The notes under the pieces were generated by a model. It saw only the letters and a list, made by a program, of their open reading frames with translations. It was not told the origin of the DNA and ran no database searches. Position numbers and translations under genes: made by a program. Below, piece after piece: positions 63,928 through 64,000 of a DNA stretch of 64,000 bases. The stretch spans positions 1,463,801 to 1,527,800 of the forward strand of contig NZ_BMCP01000001.1 of assembly GCF_014635245.1 (NCBI RefSeq). The letters are read 5' to 3'. Source of the DNA: Agaricicola taiwanensis (GTDB lineage: Bacteria > Pseudomonadota > Alphaproteobacteria > Rhizobiales > Methylopilaceae). Positions within the stretch are counted from its first letter, which is position 1, and each line of letters opens with the position of its first letter.

Positions 63928-64000
63928 CTTCAGTCCGCCTCTGGGCACGCCAATCGCCGCCGATTGCCGCACTTGGCCGCCCGCGAGCGTCCTCAGCAGT

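Noticed and set aside
63764..63928. N-terminal extension of the BtuF-like frame
   Set aside because: It is translated from the antisense of tRNA-Ser and has no signal peptide.

Overview
The window looks like a chromosomal segment of an alphaproteobacterium of the order Hyphomicrobiales (Rhizobiales), most likely near Mesorhizobium, Chelativorans or Nitratireductor. The reasons are the high GC content, dense ATGA-type gene overlaps, two tripartite tricarboxylate transporters (TTT), a guaB-MAPEG-rsmB-nucleosidase-guaA block, TrhO, an ExbB with a long Pro/Ala-rich N-terminus, and a possible Irr-type box. The genus is inferred, not proven.

Layout. 1-7 kb: the 5' end of a CaiB-type CoA-transferase, a tonB-exbD-exbB energy-transduction operon with candidate iron operators, an orphan Tat-exported binding protein, an isochorismatase-family hydrolase, and an HlyD/DUF3302 membrane pair. 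7-19.4 kb: a catabolic operon of an RraA/HMG-aldolase-like protein, a four-subunit SDH/fumarate-reductase-like complex, an enolase-superfamily enzyme, TTT binding protein, aconitase-family hydratase and TTT membrane subunits. A LysR regulator and a RidA protein follow. The operon ends near an integrase remnant beside tRNA-Gln(CUG), which suggests a genomic island. 20-32.7 kb: core genes, namely a receiver protein, Ppx/GppA, RlmE, a GGDEF protein, a transglycosylase, GuaB, MAPEG, an RsmB-like methyltransferase, a nucleosidase, GuaA, DUF2322, a cupin and TrhO.

32.7-38.1 kb: a more AT-rich insertion with four translationally coupled genes: a SMEK-domain STAND NTPase, an unknown 121-aa protein, a small protein beginning with an SNSSSTSF motif, and a radical SAM/SPASM-like enzyme. 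It ends against a decayed LysR gene. This is the best candidate for an undescribed system, probably a defence or peptide-modification module.

38.1-53.7 kb: an AAC(3)-I-like acetyltransferase, a second TTT operon with an asparaginase-family enzyme lacking a key Asp, an MFS exporter, a Fe(III)-type ABC importer, two adjacent metallo-beta-lactamase-fold proteins with differently eroded metal ligands, a hydantoinase and a GntR/FCD regulator. A nearly identical operator-promoter motif lies in front of the second TTT operon and between the MBL and hydantoinase genes, linking them into one regulon.

53.8-64 kb: housekeeping and stress genes: Pcm, a Csp-like copper-storage protein, FrnE, Old Yellow Enzyme, a VOC protein, an EamA transporter, a CYTH-CHAD triphosphatase, a GNAT, PCuAC, a GST, a SEL1 fragment, a BtuF-like protein and tRNA-Ser(GCU).
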